Assembly: GCF_029395495.1 (NCBI RefSeq)
Contig: NZ_CP113918.1
Coordinates: 1,612,001-1,676,000, forward strand
Direction: 5' to 3'
DNA length: 64,000 bases
Source of the DNA: Bifidobacterium sp. ESL0769
Lineage (GTDB): Bacteria > Actinomycetota > Actinomycetes > Actinomycetales > Bifidobacteriaceae
Shown here: piece after piece, positions 16,924-27,011 of the stretch
How the letters are laid out: each line of letters opens with the position of its first letter
Position numbering within the stretch: position 1 is the stretch's first letter
Translations under genes and position numbers: made by a program
The notes under the pieces: model-generated
Database searches by the model: none
What the model saw: the letters and a program-made list of their open reading frames with translations, nothing else
Told to the model about the DNA's origin: nothing

Positions 16924-18653
16924 CAGCGCGACTCCCCCGCACGCGCTTTGAGCAGACCAAGCATCACATCGTCCATCGTGGTGACATCGCCGGCCCCGAC
17001 GGTAATCAGCACATCGCCAGGCTTTGCATGGCGAACCAGCGTCTCGGCACCTTCCTTAAGATTCTTCGAAGTGGAAATCCAACCCTCGGCAGGGTTGTGT
17101 TCCAGACTGCCTGCAGCGTCCACGACAACCTGCGAAGTGATGTCCGGGAAATCCTCCTGACGTTCGCGCGCTGGGTAGATGGGCGCGATGACGACATCGT
17201 CGGCTTTGGCCAACGCCGCGGCGAACCGCTTGATGAAAAACTTCGTACGGCTGAACAGATGCGGCTGGAAAAGCACGCGAATGGTGGAATCCGGGTAACG
17301 GCGACGTGCCGCATCGAGCAATGCCACAATCTCGGTGGGATGGTGGGCGTAGTCGTCGACAACAGTGACTCCATCCTCAACGCCGTTGACTTCAAAACGC
17401 CGCGACGCACCTTTGAACGTTGCGGCCGTGCGGGCGGCGAGTTCCGGGTCCATACCCAACAACGTCGTGACGATCATTGCTGCGGTCGCGTTGCGGGCGT
17501 TGTGAATACCGGGAATCCGCAAAGTGACAGGAATGCTGTGTCCTTCGTCATATCCTGCGAAACCAGCCGGCAGTTCGATGGTGAACCGTTCCGTGCCACC
17601 CCCTGCACTTTCCTGTTCCGAAAGGATGCGGACAAGCTGCGGACAGGCGGTTCCGGCAACATCATTTTGTATGACATCTTTACGTGCGTCAGCGCTATGA
17701 TCCGCGTCATTCATGCCAGCGATTTGAGCGATATCAACGGTTTGCGCTGTGGTATAGCAGATTGTTCTGGCAGCCACTTCGACCGGCAACGCACGTACGA
17801 TGGCCTGCGCGCCTTTATCATCGACGGACATGACCACATAGCCCTTGGCATGGCTGGCATATTCGACGAACGCCTGCTGGTAGTGTTCGGCATCGCCGTA
17901 ATGGTCGAGGTGATCGGCTTCGGCGTTGGTAATCAGCGCGAATTGCGGCCGATACTTCTCGAAACTGCCATCGGATTCGTCGGCTTCAGCCACTAGAACG
18001 TCGCCGCTACCCGCATGTCCGCCATCGATGGCGACACCGTCTGGCCCTTGGATGGAACCGCCGATGGCATAGCTCGGGTCGGCGAGCTTAACGACTTCCG
18101 CGCTGGTTTTTCCACTACCTTCGACACTCACATTGTCGTTCTTACCGGCTCGTACACCAGCGTTGGTATTGCCATCTGCATCAGCCCGCGCCCCGGCATT
18201 AACGAGGATATGGGAAATCAGCGAGCTGGTGGTAGTTTTGCCATGAGCGCCCGCGACGCTGACGGCACATTTGCTGGCCATCAGCAGCGCAAGGATGTCG
18301 CTACGATGAACGATACGAGCCCCGGCCGCCACAGCAGCAACAATTTCCGGATTATCCGGTTTGATGGCGCTGGAATAGACGACGGTCTGCACACCAGCCA
18401 CGTTTTCGGCACGCTGGCCGAAATAGACCTTCACGCCCAAAGCAGTCAACCGATCAGTCTTGGAGTTGGCCGCGCGATCGGAACCGGAGACTTCTACGCC
18501 TTCTTCATGGAGCATTTCGGCGAGCACGCTCATGCCGGCTCCGCCGATGCCGATAAAATGCGTCCGTCCCAACGATGTCAAGGAATCCGACGGACCGAAC
18601 GCGGCCTTCGTCGGGTCGAGAATGATGGGTTCAGAGCTGATAGTTGACTGCAA
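16923..18653 (-). CDS. murC: UDP-N-acetylmuramate--L-alanine ligase
   Basis: Cytoplasmic Mur ligase adding L-alanine to UDP-MurNAc. The Rossmann motif HFIGIGGAGMS and the ATP loop AGAHGKTTTSS are present, with EADESDGSF further on and the C-terminal VDDYAHHPTE. Start: the frame is open to a TTG at 18692, but the TTG at 18653 has AAGGAG 6 bases upstream and is preferred. About 40 residues rich in Gly, Asn and Asp (after HILVNAGA) are inserted between the ATP loop and the next conserved block, making the protein about 576 residues against the usual 460-490. It overlaps ftsQ by one base. Confidence 0.93.
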   Translation of the reverse strand: MQSTISSEPIILDPTKAAFGPSDSLTSLGRTHFIGIGGAGMSVLAEMLHEEGVEVSGSDRAANSKTDRLTALGVKVYFGQRAENVAGVQTVVYSSAIKPDNPEIVAAVAAGARIVHRSDILALLMASKCAVSVAGAHGKTTTSSLISHILVNAGARADADGNTNAGVRAGKNDNVSVEGSGKTSAEVVKLADPSYAIGGSIQGPDGVAIDGGHAGSGDVLVAEADESDGSFEKYRPQFALITNAEADHLDHYGDAEHYQQAFVEYASHAKGYVVMSVDDKGAQAIVRALPVEVAARTICYTTAQTVDIAQIAGMNDADHSADARKDVIQNDVAGTACPQLVRILSEQESAGGGTERFTIELPAGFAGYDEGHSIPVTLRIPGIHNARNATAAMIVTTLLGMDPELAARTAATFKGASRRFEVNGVEDGVTVVDDYAHHPTEIVALLDAARRRYPDSTIRVLFQPHLFSRTKFFIKRFAAALAKADDVVIAPIYPARERQEDFPDITSQVVVDAAGSLEHNPAEGWISTSKNLKEGAETLVRHAKPGDVLITVGAGDVTTMDDVMLGLLKARAGESR

Positions 18654-18838
18654 GATACGCTCCTTGGACGCTAAGTTTTTGACGATGCACAAACACCACT
18701 GATGCCGTTATACCTGATTTTTATGTCCCAACGAACCCCGAGTCAAAAACCCACGCAGACTACTTGCAATTCAACCACTCGCAAGCCGAAGAAAGTATGA
18801 CAATCAAGAATATAAAACGGAAACCTTGCAGCGACGAG

Positions 18839-20014
18839 CTAACGGGCGGAACCAGAATCAGCGAAATCCAAAACCACTCCGGCCATGGTTTGCGCGGCGT
18901 CACGGATGCCATAATCGTAGGCCTTGCGGCCCATGGCCTGCAGACGCTCGCGGTCGGCAATCAACGAAGGAATATGCTCGCGTACCCAATCCGACGAGAA
19001 ATCGTCATTGGCGACCATCAGCCCGCCTCCAGCATCCACCACAGGCTGGGCGTTGAATCGTTGCTCGCCGTTACCGATGGGCAGCGGCACATAGACAGCG
19101 GGCATGCCGATGGCGGCCAGTTCGCTCACAGTTCCTGCGCCGGAACGGCAGATGACCAAATCAGCCGCGGCGAACGCCAAGTCGATGCGTTCGAGATATT
19201 CGGCGACATGATAATCGCCAAGACCAGCGTGGGCCGGGTCCAAATCGGTAAGCATCTGATCCCCCGCAACGTCACGCACACGCCGACTCACTTCGGCGCT
19301 TTTCTTGCGTCCGGTGAGATGAATGATCTGCGTGACTTTCAAGAGCTCCACGGCCGCGCCACTTACAGCTTCATTAAGGCTCACCGCTCCCAGAGAACCT
19401 CCGGTGACGACCACCAAAGGACGTGCAGGGTCAATGCCAAGCTGCGCGGCGGCAAGTTTACGTGCGGACTCCCTGTCATCTTCCAGTTTTTGGCACAATT
19501 CCGCCATCACCGGCCGCAACGGAAGCCCAACACGCCGGATTTCCGCGTTTCCATGCGTCTTGAGCCCGGTATCTTCGTAAGCGGTACCGATGAAATTGGC
19601 CCAACGGGCACCCAGTTTGTTGGCCATGCCTGCACGGGCGTTCTGCTCGTGGATGACAATCGGAAGGCCCATGGAATGTGCCACGGAATAAACGGGAGCC
19701 GAAACGTAGCCGCCGAAACCGACCACTACATCGGCCTGACGACGTTCAAGAATCGCGCGTACTTTTTTCTGCTCCTGGTGCCAGCGACCCGGGAAACGCA
19801 GCGCCTGCATATTGGGGCGTCTTGGGAACGGCACCTTGGCTATCGTGTCAAGTTCGAAACCAGCTTGCGGCACCAGATCACGTTCCAGCCCGACGTCGGT
19901 GCCGACCACGCTGATGGCGGCCTGTGGATCTTCACGCTTGATGGCTGCGGCCACACTCAACAACGGGTTGACATGCCCGGCCGTACCGCCTCCGGCCAAT
20001 ACGATATGTTTCAT
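18839..20014 (-). CDS. murG: UDP-GlcNAc--undecaprenyl-PP-MurNAc-pentapeptide GlcNAc transferase
   Basis: GT28 glycosyltransferase at the inner face of the membrane that turns lipid I into lipid II. The N-terminal loop [11 protein letters not shown], the [10 protein letters not shown] motif, [12 protein letters not shown] and the donor site [16 protein letters not shown] with [13 protein letters not shown] are all intact. 391 residues. The start follows GGGAAAGAG. It lies between ftsW and murC; about 70 bases separate it from ftsW and 185 from murC. Confidence 0.96.
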   Translation of the reverse strand: MKHIVLAGGGTAGHVNPLLSVAAAIKREDPQAAISVVGTDVGLERDLVPQAGFELDTIAKVPFPRRPNMQALRFPGRWHQEQKKVRAILERRQADVVVGFGGYVSAPVYSVAHSMGLPIVIHEQNARAGMANKLGARWANFIGTAYEDTGLKTHGNAEIRRVGLPLRPVMAELCQKLEDDRESARKLAAAQLGIDPARPLVVVTGGSLGAVSLNEAVSGAAVELLKVTQIIHLTGRKKSAEVSRRVRDVAGDQMLTDLDPAHAGLGDYHVAEYLERIDLAFAAADLVICRSGAGTVSELAAIGMPAVYVPLPIGNGEQRFNAQPVVDAGGGLMVANDDFSSDWVREHIPSLIADRERLQAMGRKAYDYGIRDAAQTMAGVVLDFADSGSAR

Positions 20015-20085
20015 ATGCTCTTTCCCTCGGCTTGCCTCGAAAATCCTGTTTTCAACATCTTCTAATAAGAATTATCCGACATCTT

Positions 20086-21534
20086 TCAGACACGTTGCGC
20101 CGCAATGTTGGCTTGAATCTGAGGCTGCTTCCTCATCATACTGGTAGCCACGCCTGCCGCGAAGAGGCACATCACCAGGCTCGACCCGCCAGCCGAGACG
20201 AACGGCAACGGCACGCCCATCACCGGCAGCAGGCCGATGACGACCATGATGTTGACCAGCGCCTGGCCCACAATCCAGATGGCGATGCAAATAAGTACCC
20301 GCGAGGCGTATTTGTCGGGTGTCTGCAGGGCGATGACGAACATGCACCAACCGAGAATGGCGAAGAGAATGACCACAGCGGCAGCACCGACAAACCCGGT
20401 TTCCTCACCGATGATGGCGAAAATGAAATCGTTATGGGCCTCGGGTAGGTAGTTCCATTTCTCGCGCGAATTGCCGATACCGACACCGAAAAAGCCGCCG
20501 GAAGCCATGGCGTATTTGGCATGCATCGATTGGTAGCACTCCCCCTGCAACGCGGAAGCCGGGCACGGACGGTAGGCAGCAGTAATACGAAGCATGCGGT
20601 TCGGGCTCGTGACCACGAACAGCACGACCAACGCCACCAGAACGAGGGCGGAAATAATCATCCATTTGGTCGGGAAACCACCGACCAGCATCGCCGTGAC
20701 GCCGATGGCCACAAGGATCATCGCTGTGCCGAGATCGCCGCCGAGCATGACGGCGCCCAGACAAGCCAAGAAAATGACCACCATAGGCACATAGGCTTTC
20801 AGCCCTTCGAGCTTGTAGTGTTTCGCCGCCGAAGCCACTGCCCAGGGCATCCACATGCACAGCGCGAGTTTCATGACCTCCGCCGGCTGCATGGTGAACT
20901 TGTCGGGAATGCCGATCCAGCCTTTGTTGCCATTGACTTCAACGCCAAGCGGCGTCATGGTCAGAAGCTGGAGGAAAATCGAGAAAATCACGAACACGAA
21001 CGAAAACCTGCGGTAGCTTTCGGAGTGGACCCGCATCGCCAAAAAACAGAAAAGCAGGCCGAGCAGGCAGTATAGCCCTTGCATCATCGCCTGCTTCCAA
21101 GGCGAAAGGCCCAAGGCAATCATGGTGACCGAAGAAGCCGAAAAAACCATAACCACGCCGAAGCAGGTCAGGGCGATCACCGAGATGCGGAAACCGTAGT
21201 AACACCAAAGGGGGTTCAGCAGGGCGTGAATGCCGGTATAGTCGTCGACCTTGAGCACGTCGGTTGCGCCCGTATCATCCGGTTGGTCGGAAACGCCTAC
21301 AACCTTGGCTTTTTGATAGAGCAGGGTGAGACGGGATTGCGGTTTTTTTCTGCTATCGTTGCCGCTGTTCCTATTTCTATTTGTGCTTCCGCTTCTACTT
21401 CTACTTCCGCTTCGTAGTGCCGAGCTTTCGTCCCGCGCGCTTCTGGATACGGCATTGCGGCCGGTGCGAGGCTTTCGTCTGGGTTGCCGTCTGCCCGGTT
21501 TCGTTTCGTCCCGCTCGTATATGCGTCTAACCAT
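20086..21534 (-). CDS. ftsW: Septal peptidoglycan glycosyltransferase FtsW
   Basis: SEDS-family polytopic membrane protein that polymerises lipid II with FtsI. About ten hydrophobic segments are seen; hallmark motifs include GWIGIP...[21 protein letters not shown], the region [17 protein letters not shown] and [13 protein letters not shown] cytoplasmic N-terminus of about 100 residues is rich in Arg and Ser. The chosen ATG at 21534 gives 482 residues and overlaps the murD end by eight bases; the open frame reaches further up inside murD. Confidence 0.94.
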   Translation of the reverse strand: MVRRIYERDETKPGRRQPRRKPRTGRNAVSRSARDESSALRSGSRSRSGSTNRNRNSGNDSRKKPQSRLTLLYQKAKVVGVSDQPDDTGATDVLKVDDYTGIHALLNPLWCYYGFRISVIALTCFGVVMVFSASSVTMIALGLSPWKQAMMQGLYCLLGLLFCFLAMRVHSESYRRFSFVFVIFSIFLQLLTMTPLGVEVNGNKGWIGIPDKFTMQPAEVMKLALCMWMPWAVASAAKHYKLEGLKAYVPMVVIFLACLGAVMLGGDLGTAMILVAIGVTAMLVGGFPTKWMIISALVLVALVVLFVVTSPNRMLRITAAYRPCPASALQGECYQSMHAKYAMASGGFFGVGIGNSREKWNYLPEAHNDFIFAIIGEETGFVGAAAVVILFAILGWCMFVIALQTPDKYASRVLICIAIWIVGQALVNIMVVIGLLPVMGVPLPFVSAGGSSLVMCLFAAGVATSMMRKQPQIQANIAAQRV

Positions 21535-23029
21535 GCTTTTGCACCCAGTCATGGGCGGCATCGGCGAATTGCGCACCGCGGTCGGCATAGGAAACAAACT
21601 GGTCCATCGAAGCGCAAGCCGGTGCCATCAACACCACGTCACCACCCTCGGCATAGTTGCCGGCAGCCTCTACGGCCCGGGCCATGACGCTGGCTTTGTC
21701 TTTCGGATCAATCACCGTAAGCGGGATATCCGGGGCGCTGGATTTGAACGCGTCGAGCATCGGCTGCTGGTCGACACCGATGATGACCGCGGCCTTGATG
21801 GTTTTGGCCTGATTAGCGACGAGATCTTCGAAATGGCCGCCTTTGGCGAGTCCTCCGGCGATCCAGACCACGGATTTGGGTTTGTAGCTAGAAAGTGAGG
21901 CGTGGGCCGCATGGGCGTTGGTTGCTTTGGAATCATCGACGAAACGCACGGTGCTACCATCATTCAAATGTGCGGTTGCAACGGTCTGGATGCGATGGCC
22001 GCCTGGTGCGAAGGCACGCAAGGCATCGAGGCAATGGCCCGGGTCCGCACCCAAGCCCATCGCAAGCGCGAGCGCGGTGATGGCATCGGCAAGCAGATGC
22101 GGGTAAACCGTGCCGTCCGGCTCGCACAGATGTGAAAATTCGGTAACTTTGGCCAGCGCGTTCATATCGCCGGTCGGAGCTCCAGCCAGTCCGCTGGCGT
22201 CGACGATCCAGCCGTCGGCAACGCCGATCTGGCCGGGTTGCGGAGCATGGAGCGTGAAGCCGATCTTGCGGCATTCCGGGCCGGTCTGGGCGGCGTCGGC
22301 CAAAGCAGAAACACGCTTATCATCAGCGTTGAATACCAAGACTCGCCTGGCATTGTGGAAGACCTTGGATTTGTCGGCCGCATAGTTGGCCATGCCGCCG
22401 TGCCAGTCGAGGTGATCGGCGGCGATATTGGTGATGGCCGCGCAATCAAGTTCAAGGGAATCGGTGAAATGCATCTGGAAACTGCTGAGTTCCACGCACA
22501 GCGCGTCGTGTTTCGGGTCGAGCGCGGCCAGGCTCACGGATTTGCCGATATTGCCGACGGCCGGTGCGTCCATGCCGCAATGGGTGAGCATGGCGGAAAC
22601 CATCTGCGTGGTCGAGGTTTTGCCGTTGGTACCGGTGATACCCACCCATGCAGCAGGTTCGTGCGAGGCGGAATGCTCAGCCGGCACGCGCAGTGCCCAA
22701 GCCAGTTCGACTTCGCTGACCACGGGAATGCCCCGACGCTGGGCTTCGAGAATAAACGGGGTACGCGGGTTGAACACCGGGGAGGCCACCACGATATCGA
22801 CCGTATCCCAATCGATATCGTCAAAAGAATGCAAGTCGGCTTCCGGCTTCTTCTCGTCGACGCTCAGTACATGACCTGCCCGGCCTTGCAACGCTTCGAC
22901 GGCACCACGTCCGGAAACCCCGAGACCGGCCACCAAAACGGTCTTGCCGCTCACTTCCAAACGCGACGAACCGTTTGCCGAACCGGTACGATCAACCTGC
23001 GAAAAACCTGAATCCCCTGCATGCTGCAT
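21527..23029 (-). CDS. murD: UDP-N-acetylmuramoylalanine--D-glutamate ligase
   Basis: Cytoplasmic Mur ligase adding D-glutamate. It shows the N-terminal Rossmann [12 protein letters not shown], the ATP loop [23 protein letters not shown] and the C-terminal [13 protein letters not shown] chose the ATG at 23029 (500 residues) because AAGGAAAGG lies 8 bases upstream; a GTG three codons earlier sits on top of that site. It is a little longer than the family norm through a short N-terminal extension. It overlaps ftsW by eight bases. Confidence 0.95.
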   Translation of the reverse strand: MQHAGDSGFSQVDRTGSANGSSRLEVSGKTVLVAGLGVSGRGAVEALQGRAGHVLSVDEKKPEADLHSFDDIDWDTVDIVVASPVFNPRTPFILEAQRRGIPVVSEVELAWALRVPAEHSASHEPAAWVGITGTNGKTSTTQMVSAMLTHCGMDAPAVGNIGKSVSLAALDPKHDALCVELSSFQMHFTDSLELDCAAITNIAADHLDWHGGMANYAADKSKVFHNARRVLVFNADDKRVSALADAAQTGPECRKIGFTLHAPQPGQIGVADGWIVDASGLAGAPTGDMNALAKVTEFSHLCEPDGTVYPHLLADAITALALAMGLGADPGHCLDALRAFAPGGHRIQTVATAHLNDGSTVRFVDDSKATNAHAAHASLSSYKPKSVVWIAGGLAKGGHFEDLVANQAKTIKAAVIIGVDQQPMLDAFKSSAPDIPLTVIDPKDKASVMARAVEAAGNYAEGGDVVLMAPACASMDQFVSYADRGAQFADAAHDWVQKHG

Positions 23030-23089
23030 GCCAATCACCTTTCCTTGTCCCCTATCCTGCCGTCGCCAAACGCCACAAGTATTCGCGCT

Positions 23090-24193
23090 CTAAAGCAACA
23101 GACCGGTATGCGAGGCCCAATCCGTATAGAAAATCATGAGGCCGATCAGCACGAACATGAATTCGATCATCCAGAAACGGACAACGACCTTCTGCTCGCT
23201 CCAGCCCATCAGCTCGAAGTGATGGTGAATCGGTGCCATCTTGAAGACGCGCTTATGGGTGAGCTTGAAGCAACCGACCTGGATGACGTCGCTCATGGCC
23301 TCGATGACGTAAAGTCCACCGATGATGACGGCGAGGAATTCGGTATGCGTGGCGATGGAAAGTGCGGCGAAAAGCCCGCCCAGAGCCAATGAACCGGTAT
23401 CGCCCATGAAGATGGTTGCCGGGTTGGAGTTGTACCAGAGGAAACCAAAGCACGCGACGGCGGCACAGGCGGCGATAATCGTCAAATCCAGCGGGTCAGA
23501 AACCGCGTAGGAATAGCCCACCTTTGGGCCGCCCTTGACGTGGTAACTCTCCCAGAACGCGATGAGGGTGTAGCCGGCCAAGGAAATCATCGAAGAACCG
23601 GTGGCCAGTCCGTCCAGCCCGTCGGTCAGGTTGACGGCATTGGTCCACGCGATCATCAGGAAATTGACCCAGATGACAAAAACGACGATGGAGACGGCCT
23701 TGCCAGCGAATTCAAAGCTGAAGAACGGGTGCTCGATGAAGCTCATGCCCGCCTGGGCGGAGGGGAATCCCGACTTGGTGGGAATCAGCAAAGCCAGCAC
23801 GGCGTAGATAGTGGCGAAAACGAACTGGCCGAAGAATTTGCCGCCGACACTCAACCCGGTGTTCTGTTTCTTGCGCACCTTGGCGAAATCGTCGATGAAT
23901 CCCAGGCCGCCCATCGAGACCATCGCGAAAAGCACAAGAACGGCTGACCATGAAATGGCCTGACCGCCGGTCAACCCACGGTACACCGCTGAAGCACCCC
24001 AGCCGAGCAGTACGGCGAGGATAATGACCACGCCGCCCATCGTGGCCGTGCCACGCTTCAAGAGATGCGATTGCGGACCGTCCTGACGAATGTACTGGCC
24101 ATAGTGCAGCCGGTGCACCACTCTGATCATGAGCGGCGTGCCAACCATCGTGACTACAAGGGAGACCACGATGCCGATGATGAGGGAAATCAA
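23090..24193 (-). CDS. mraY: Phospho-MurNAc-pentapeptide transferase
   Basis: Integral membrane enzyme making lipid I on undecaprenyl phosphate. About ten membrane segments; hallmark motifs FIDDFAKVRKKQN, NAVNLTDGLDGLATG, FMGDTGSLALGG and MAPIHHHFELMGW are all intact, including the Asp residues of the active site. 367 residues. The start is a TTG that overlaps the murF stop (TTGA), so translation is coupled. Confidence 0.96.
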   Translation of the reverse strand: MISLIIGIVVSLVVTMVGTPLMIRVVHRLHYGQYIRQDGPQSHLLKRGTATMGGVVIILAVLLGWGASAVYRGLTGGQAISWSAVLVLFAMVSMGGLGFIDDFAKVRKKQNTGLSVGGKFFGQFVFATIYAVLALLIPTKSGFPSAQAGMSFIEHPFFSFEFAGKAVSIVVFVIWVNFLMIAWTNAVNLTDGLDGLATGSSMISLAGYTLIAFWESYHVKGGPKVGYSYAVSDPLDLTIIAACAAVACFGFLWYNSNPATIFMGDTGSLALGGLFAALSIATHTEFLAVIIGGLYVIEAMSDVIQVGCFKLTHKRVFKMAPIHHHFELMGWSEQKVVVRFWMIEFMFVLIGLMIFYTDWASHTGLLL

Positions 24194-25860
24194 TGTTTCG
24201 GCTCCACTTCTCTACGTTCCTGCTTTTGCGCGTGTGCCCAACGTTCGGCCAAGGTGGAAAGCCCAGAAATATGCGAACCCTTGAGCAGCACGACGGTATT
24301 TTCATGCCGGCGGGCGGCCTCGGCGACCAACCGCTCGGCTTTAACTGAGCTATGTACCCATTGCACCACGACGGGGGTACGCGTTCGGCTCTTCGCCGCG
24401 CCCTCGCTCGCGTTTCCCTCTTCCTGCTGTGCACCCTGCGCCAAAGCCTCGGCCAACCGGTCGAAATGCTGGTCGGTTTCGTTGCCGACGGCAATGATCT
24501 CGTCGATATCAAGGGATGCGGCATAGGCGCCGATCTGCTGATGCAGTTTAAGCTCGTCGCCTCCCAGCTCAAGCATCGCGCCCAAAACGGCGATACGATA
24601 GGGTTTTGAGGTCTTTGTATCCTGTGTATTCTTGACCGAAGCGGTTTGCGACATTTCGCCGGCAGGCTGAGTCTTGTCCGCGGATTTGTCTTTAGCCTCC
24701 CAGCGAGCCAAGCCGTCAAGCCCCGCCCGCATGGAATCGGGGTTCGCGTTGAAGGAATCATCGATCAGCGTGAAACAGGCATCTTGAAGTTCAACAGTGG
24801 AAACAGCCATGCGATGCGGACTAATGTGTTTCACGTCACCGAGTCCTGCAGCGATATCAGCCAAGGGCATGCCGAAATAATCGGCGACCGTCGCTGCGGC
24901 AAGTGCATTCATGACATTATGTGCACCGCCGATACCGAGATGCACCGGGACGCGAGAACCGTTCGAAGCCACCATGGTGAAGCTCGGGCGGTCCAGAGCA
25001 TCGACGGTAACATCGGTGGCACTCATCCGCGCGACATCAGGCTTTGCGCTGCCATCCTTTCCAAACCAGAGCACCTTGCCCGGCGCGAATTTCGTCATAG
25101 ACGCCACGTGTTCGTCGTCGGCATTGAGCACGGCGATGCCGTTAGGCACCAAGCCCTGCACGATCTCGCTTTTGGCCTGCGCGATGCGTTCGACCGAACC
25201 GAATTCTCCCAGATGGGCGACTCCGACTTTGAGAACGACGGCCAGATCGGGAGGCACGATACGGGTAAGATTGGCGATTTCGCCGACATGGTTAGCTCCC
25301 ATTTCGGCCACGAAAAAGCGGGTGCTTTCCCCAACTTTCAATGCGGTCAGTGGCAGGCCGATGTCATTGTTGAACGAGCCGACAGGGGCTACCGTCTCGC
25401 CGAGCGAGGCCAGCAGCGAACGCAGCAGGTCCTTGGTGGTGGTCTTGCCGACCGAACCGGTGATGCCGATGACGGAAAAGGCCGAGTCAAGCTGGCGCCG
25501 CCGCACAATATTATGGTGCGCCAAAAGCCCCAAGGCCACTATCGTGTCGGAAACCACAATCTGCACGATGTCGTCGGCCCCGTCCACAGCGTGATCAACC
25601 AGCGCGGCCACCGCGCCCTTTGCTCCAACGCAAGAAACAAAATCATGCCCGTCCACGCGTTCGCCGTCAATGGCTACGAAAACCGATCCCGGCTTGATTT
25701 GCCGTGAATCGCTGAATGTGGAAGTGGCAACGGGTCCCTCCGGCATTTTGCGACCGGAACCTAAAACGGTACGGCCATTCACAGCTTTGGCGATTTCCCC
25801 AATCGTCATCGGCATCATGCCGGGTCGGCAATCCGAATCCCCGGTCCTCTTAACATTCAA
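24190..25860 (-). CDS. murF: UDP-N-acetylmuramoyl-tripeptide--D-alanyl-D-alanine ligase
   Basis: Cytoplasmic Mur ligase that adds D-Ala-D-Ala to the UDP-tripeptide. The ATP loop GITGSVGKTTTKD, AEMGANHVGEIANL, the HNVMNALAAATVA block and DDSFNANPDSMRAGL are intact. The TTG at 25860 has AAAGGTGG about 6 bases upstream and is accepted as start (556 residues). Two low-complexity inserts in the C-terminal domain (around TQPAGEMSQTASVKN and QQEEGNASEGAAK) explain the extra length over the usual 450-480. Confidence 0.94.
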   Translation of the reverse strand: MNVKRTGDSDCRPGMMPMTIGEIAKAVNGRTVLGSGRKMPEGPVATSTFSDSRQIKPGSVFVAIDGERVDGHDFVSCVGAKGAVAALVDHAVDGADDIVQIVVSDTIVALGLLAHHNIVRRRQLDSAFSVIGITGSVGKTTTKDLLRSLLASLGETVAPVGSFNNDIGLPLTALKVGESTRFFVAEMGANHVGEIANLTRIVPPDLAVVLKVGVAHLGEFGSVERIAQAKSEIVQGLVPNGIAVLNADDEHVASMTKFAPGKVLWFGKDGSAKPDVARMSATDVTVDALDRPSFTMVASNGSRVPVHLGIGGAHNVMNALAAATVADYFGMPLADIAAGLGDVKHISPHRMAVSTVELQDACFTLIDDSFNANPDSMRAGLDGLARWEAKDKSADKTQPAGEMSQTASVKNTQDTKTSKPYRIAVLGAMLELGGDELKLHQQIGAYAASLDIDEIIAVGNETDQHFDRLAEALAQGAQQEEGNASEGAAKSRTRTPVVVQWVHSSVKAERLVAEAARRHENTVVLLKGSHISGLSTLAERWAHAQKQERREVEPKH

Positions 25861-25960
25861 CGTATGCCACCTTTTTCGTCTACTTCAATGTTGTTTGCAA
25901 CATAAAACAGCAATCAACTCATGCTCAACGTATCATCCGCGATGTCCTCGAGCAAAGCAC

Positions 25961-26848
25961 TCATCGCAATTCCTTCGAGACGCGCAGGGCGTTGCGGATA
26001 TTACTGCGACGCACCCCGGCGTCCAACGCCATCGCGATTGCCAACGAAAGCCTTCGCTGCCCCTGCAGACTGCCTGAAGCCGCGGTCTGGCCGACCAGCC
26101 AGCTGGATTCATCGGAACAGGTGACCAAGTGCTTGCGTTCGTCAATCGAGAACCCATAACGTTGCTTTACGGATTCGAGCATATCCGACGATTCCGCTTT
26201 GTCCAGGTTATCAATGGAACCCAATACATCGACGCTGACGCCTTCGAGCGCACCGGGACGCAAAGTCTCGCTGTCAGCGGAAATTACCATCGCCGCCGCC
26301 CCATCCTCGGAACAAACAGAAAGTGTGTGCTGAACGTCGAGGATTCCCAAAGGATAGGTCATTTGAAGCTCGCGTTCCAGCGAACTGGAACCTGCACGGC
26401 TCACGATGCCCACCGGGTTTCCAAGCATATGCAGGAAATCGGCCAGGCGCACGACGTCGGCTTGAATTTCCTCGTCATCATCGCCGCAGACGACGAATAC
26501 CGCCATGGTATTGGCAGGCGTCCCGGCAATATCGGAAGCCAAAGCGCCCATCGTCCCCGGGTCGGGAGTCGCCAGCAAAGCCGGAACCCCTGCAGCTTGA
26601 GCAAGCGAGGAAAGAGACGGCGGCACCAACACCGCGTATGCACCACGCGCCACGGCCACGGAAAGCAACGAAGGATCGCCATCGGCCTTCAAAACGTAAA
26701 GAGCACCGGGGCGCACGGAATCCGGGGTGTCGGCAATCGAGGTGACCGTGACCCCGTCAGCGAACCTCGGCTCCAGATCGAAGCCGTAATGACTGGCGAT
26801 ATAACCCAAGGTCACACGTCGCGAAATCGCTTCGCTTACCACGCTCAT
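25961..26848 (-). CDS. MurE-like protein lacking the ligase centre (probable pseudoenzyme)
   Basis: Residues 1-100 resemble the N-terminal UDP-binding domain of MurE (VTSIADTPDSVRPGALYVL, then VARGAYAVLV). Where a Mur ligase should carry GTNGKT, this protein has AVFVVCGDDDEEIQADVV, and no Mur C-terminal catalytic block is seen, so it should not be an active ligase. It occupies the normal murE position between ftsI and murF, and a working murE must lie elsewhere. The ATG at 26848 follows GGGAAAGG (295 residues). It could be a regulatory or structural partner of the Mur enzymes, or a decayed gene kept in frame. Confidence 0.72.
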   Translation of the reverse strand: MSVVSEAISRRVTLGYIASHYGFDLEPRFADGVTVTSIADTPDSVRPGALYVLKADGDPSLLSVAVARGAYAVLVPPSLSSLAQAAGVPALLATPDPGTMGALASDIAGTPANTMAVFVVCGDDDEEIQADVVRLADFLHMLGNPVGIVSRAGSSSLERELQMTYPLGILDVQHTLSVCSEDGAAAMVISADSETLRPGALEGVSVDVLGSIDNLDKAESSDMLESVKQRYGFSIDERKHLVTCSDESSWLVGQTAASGSLQGQRRLSLAIAMALDAGVRRSNIRNALRVSKELR

Positions 26849-26861
26849 GCTTCGACCTTTC

Positions 26862-26960
26862 CCGTCGGAAACGCTGGACACATCGGAAACGCTGGCAACG
26901 CTCGGAATGTTACGGACGCTACAAACGTTGGTAACGCTGCAAACGCCGGGCAACCGGCAA
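26862..26960. repeat. Degenerate 18-bp tandem repeats upstream of the MurE-like gene
   Basis: About five units of 18 bases with a core like CGGAAACGCTGG or AAACGTTGGTAACG run in a row just before the start codon. In the frame of the downstream gene they read as six-residue Ser-Val repeats (SVTNVC, SVRNIP, SVASVS) without stops for 35 codons, but the better ribosome site is inside, after the repeats. Confidence 0.5.
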
Positions 26961-27011
26961 CCGCCGATGCCCTGTCCTGCCTCATGCGATTGTCACCGCC
27001 TGCCTTCATCG

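Noticed and set aside
18764..20065. Plus-strand open frame of 433 codons opposite murG
   Set aside because: Shadow of murG; murG has all family motifs in the other direction.
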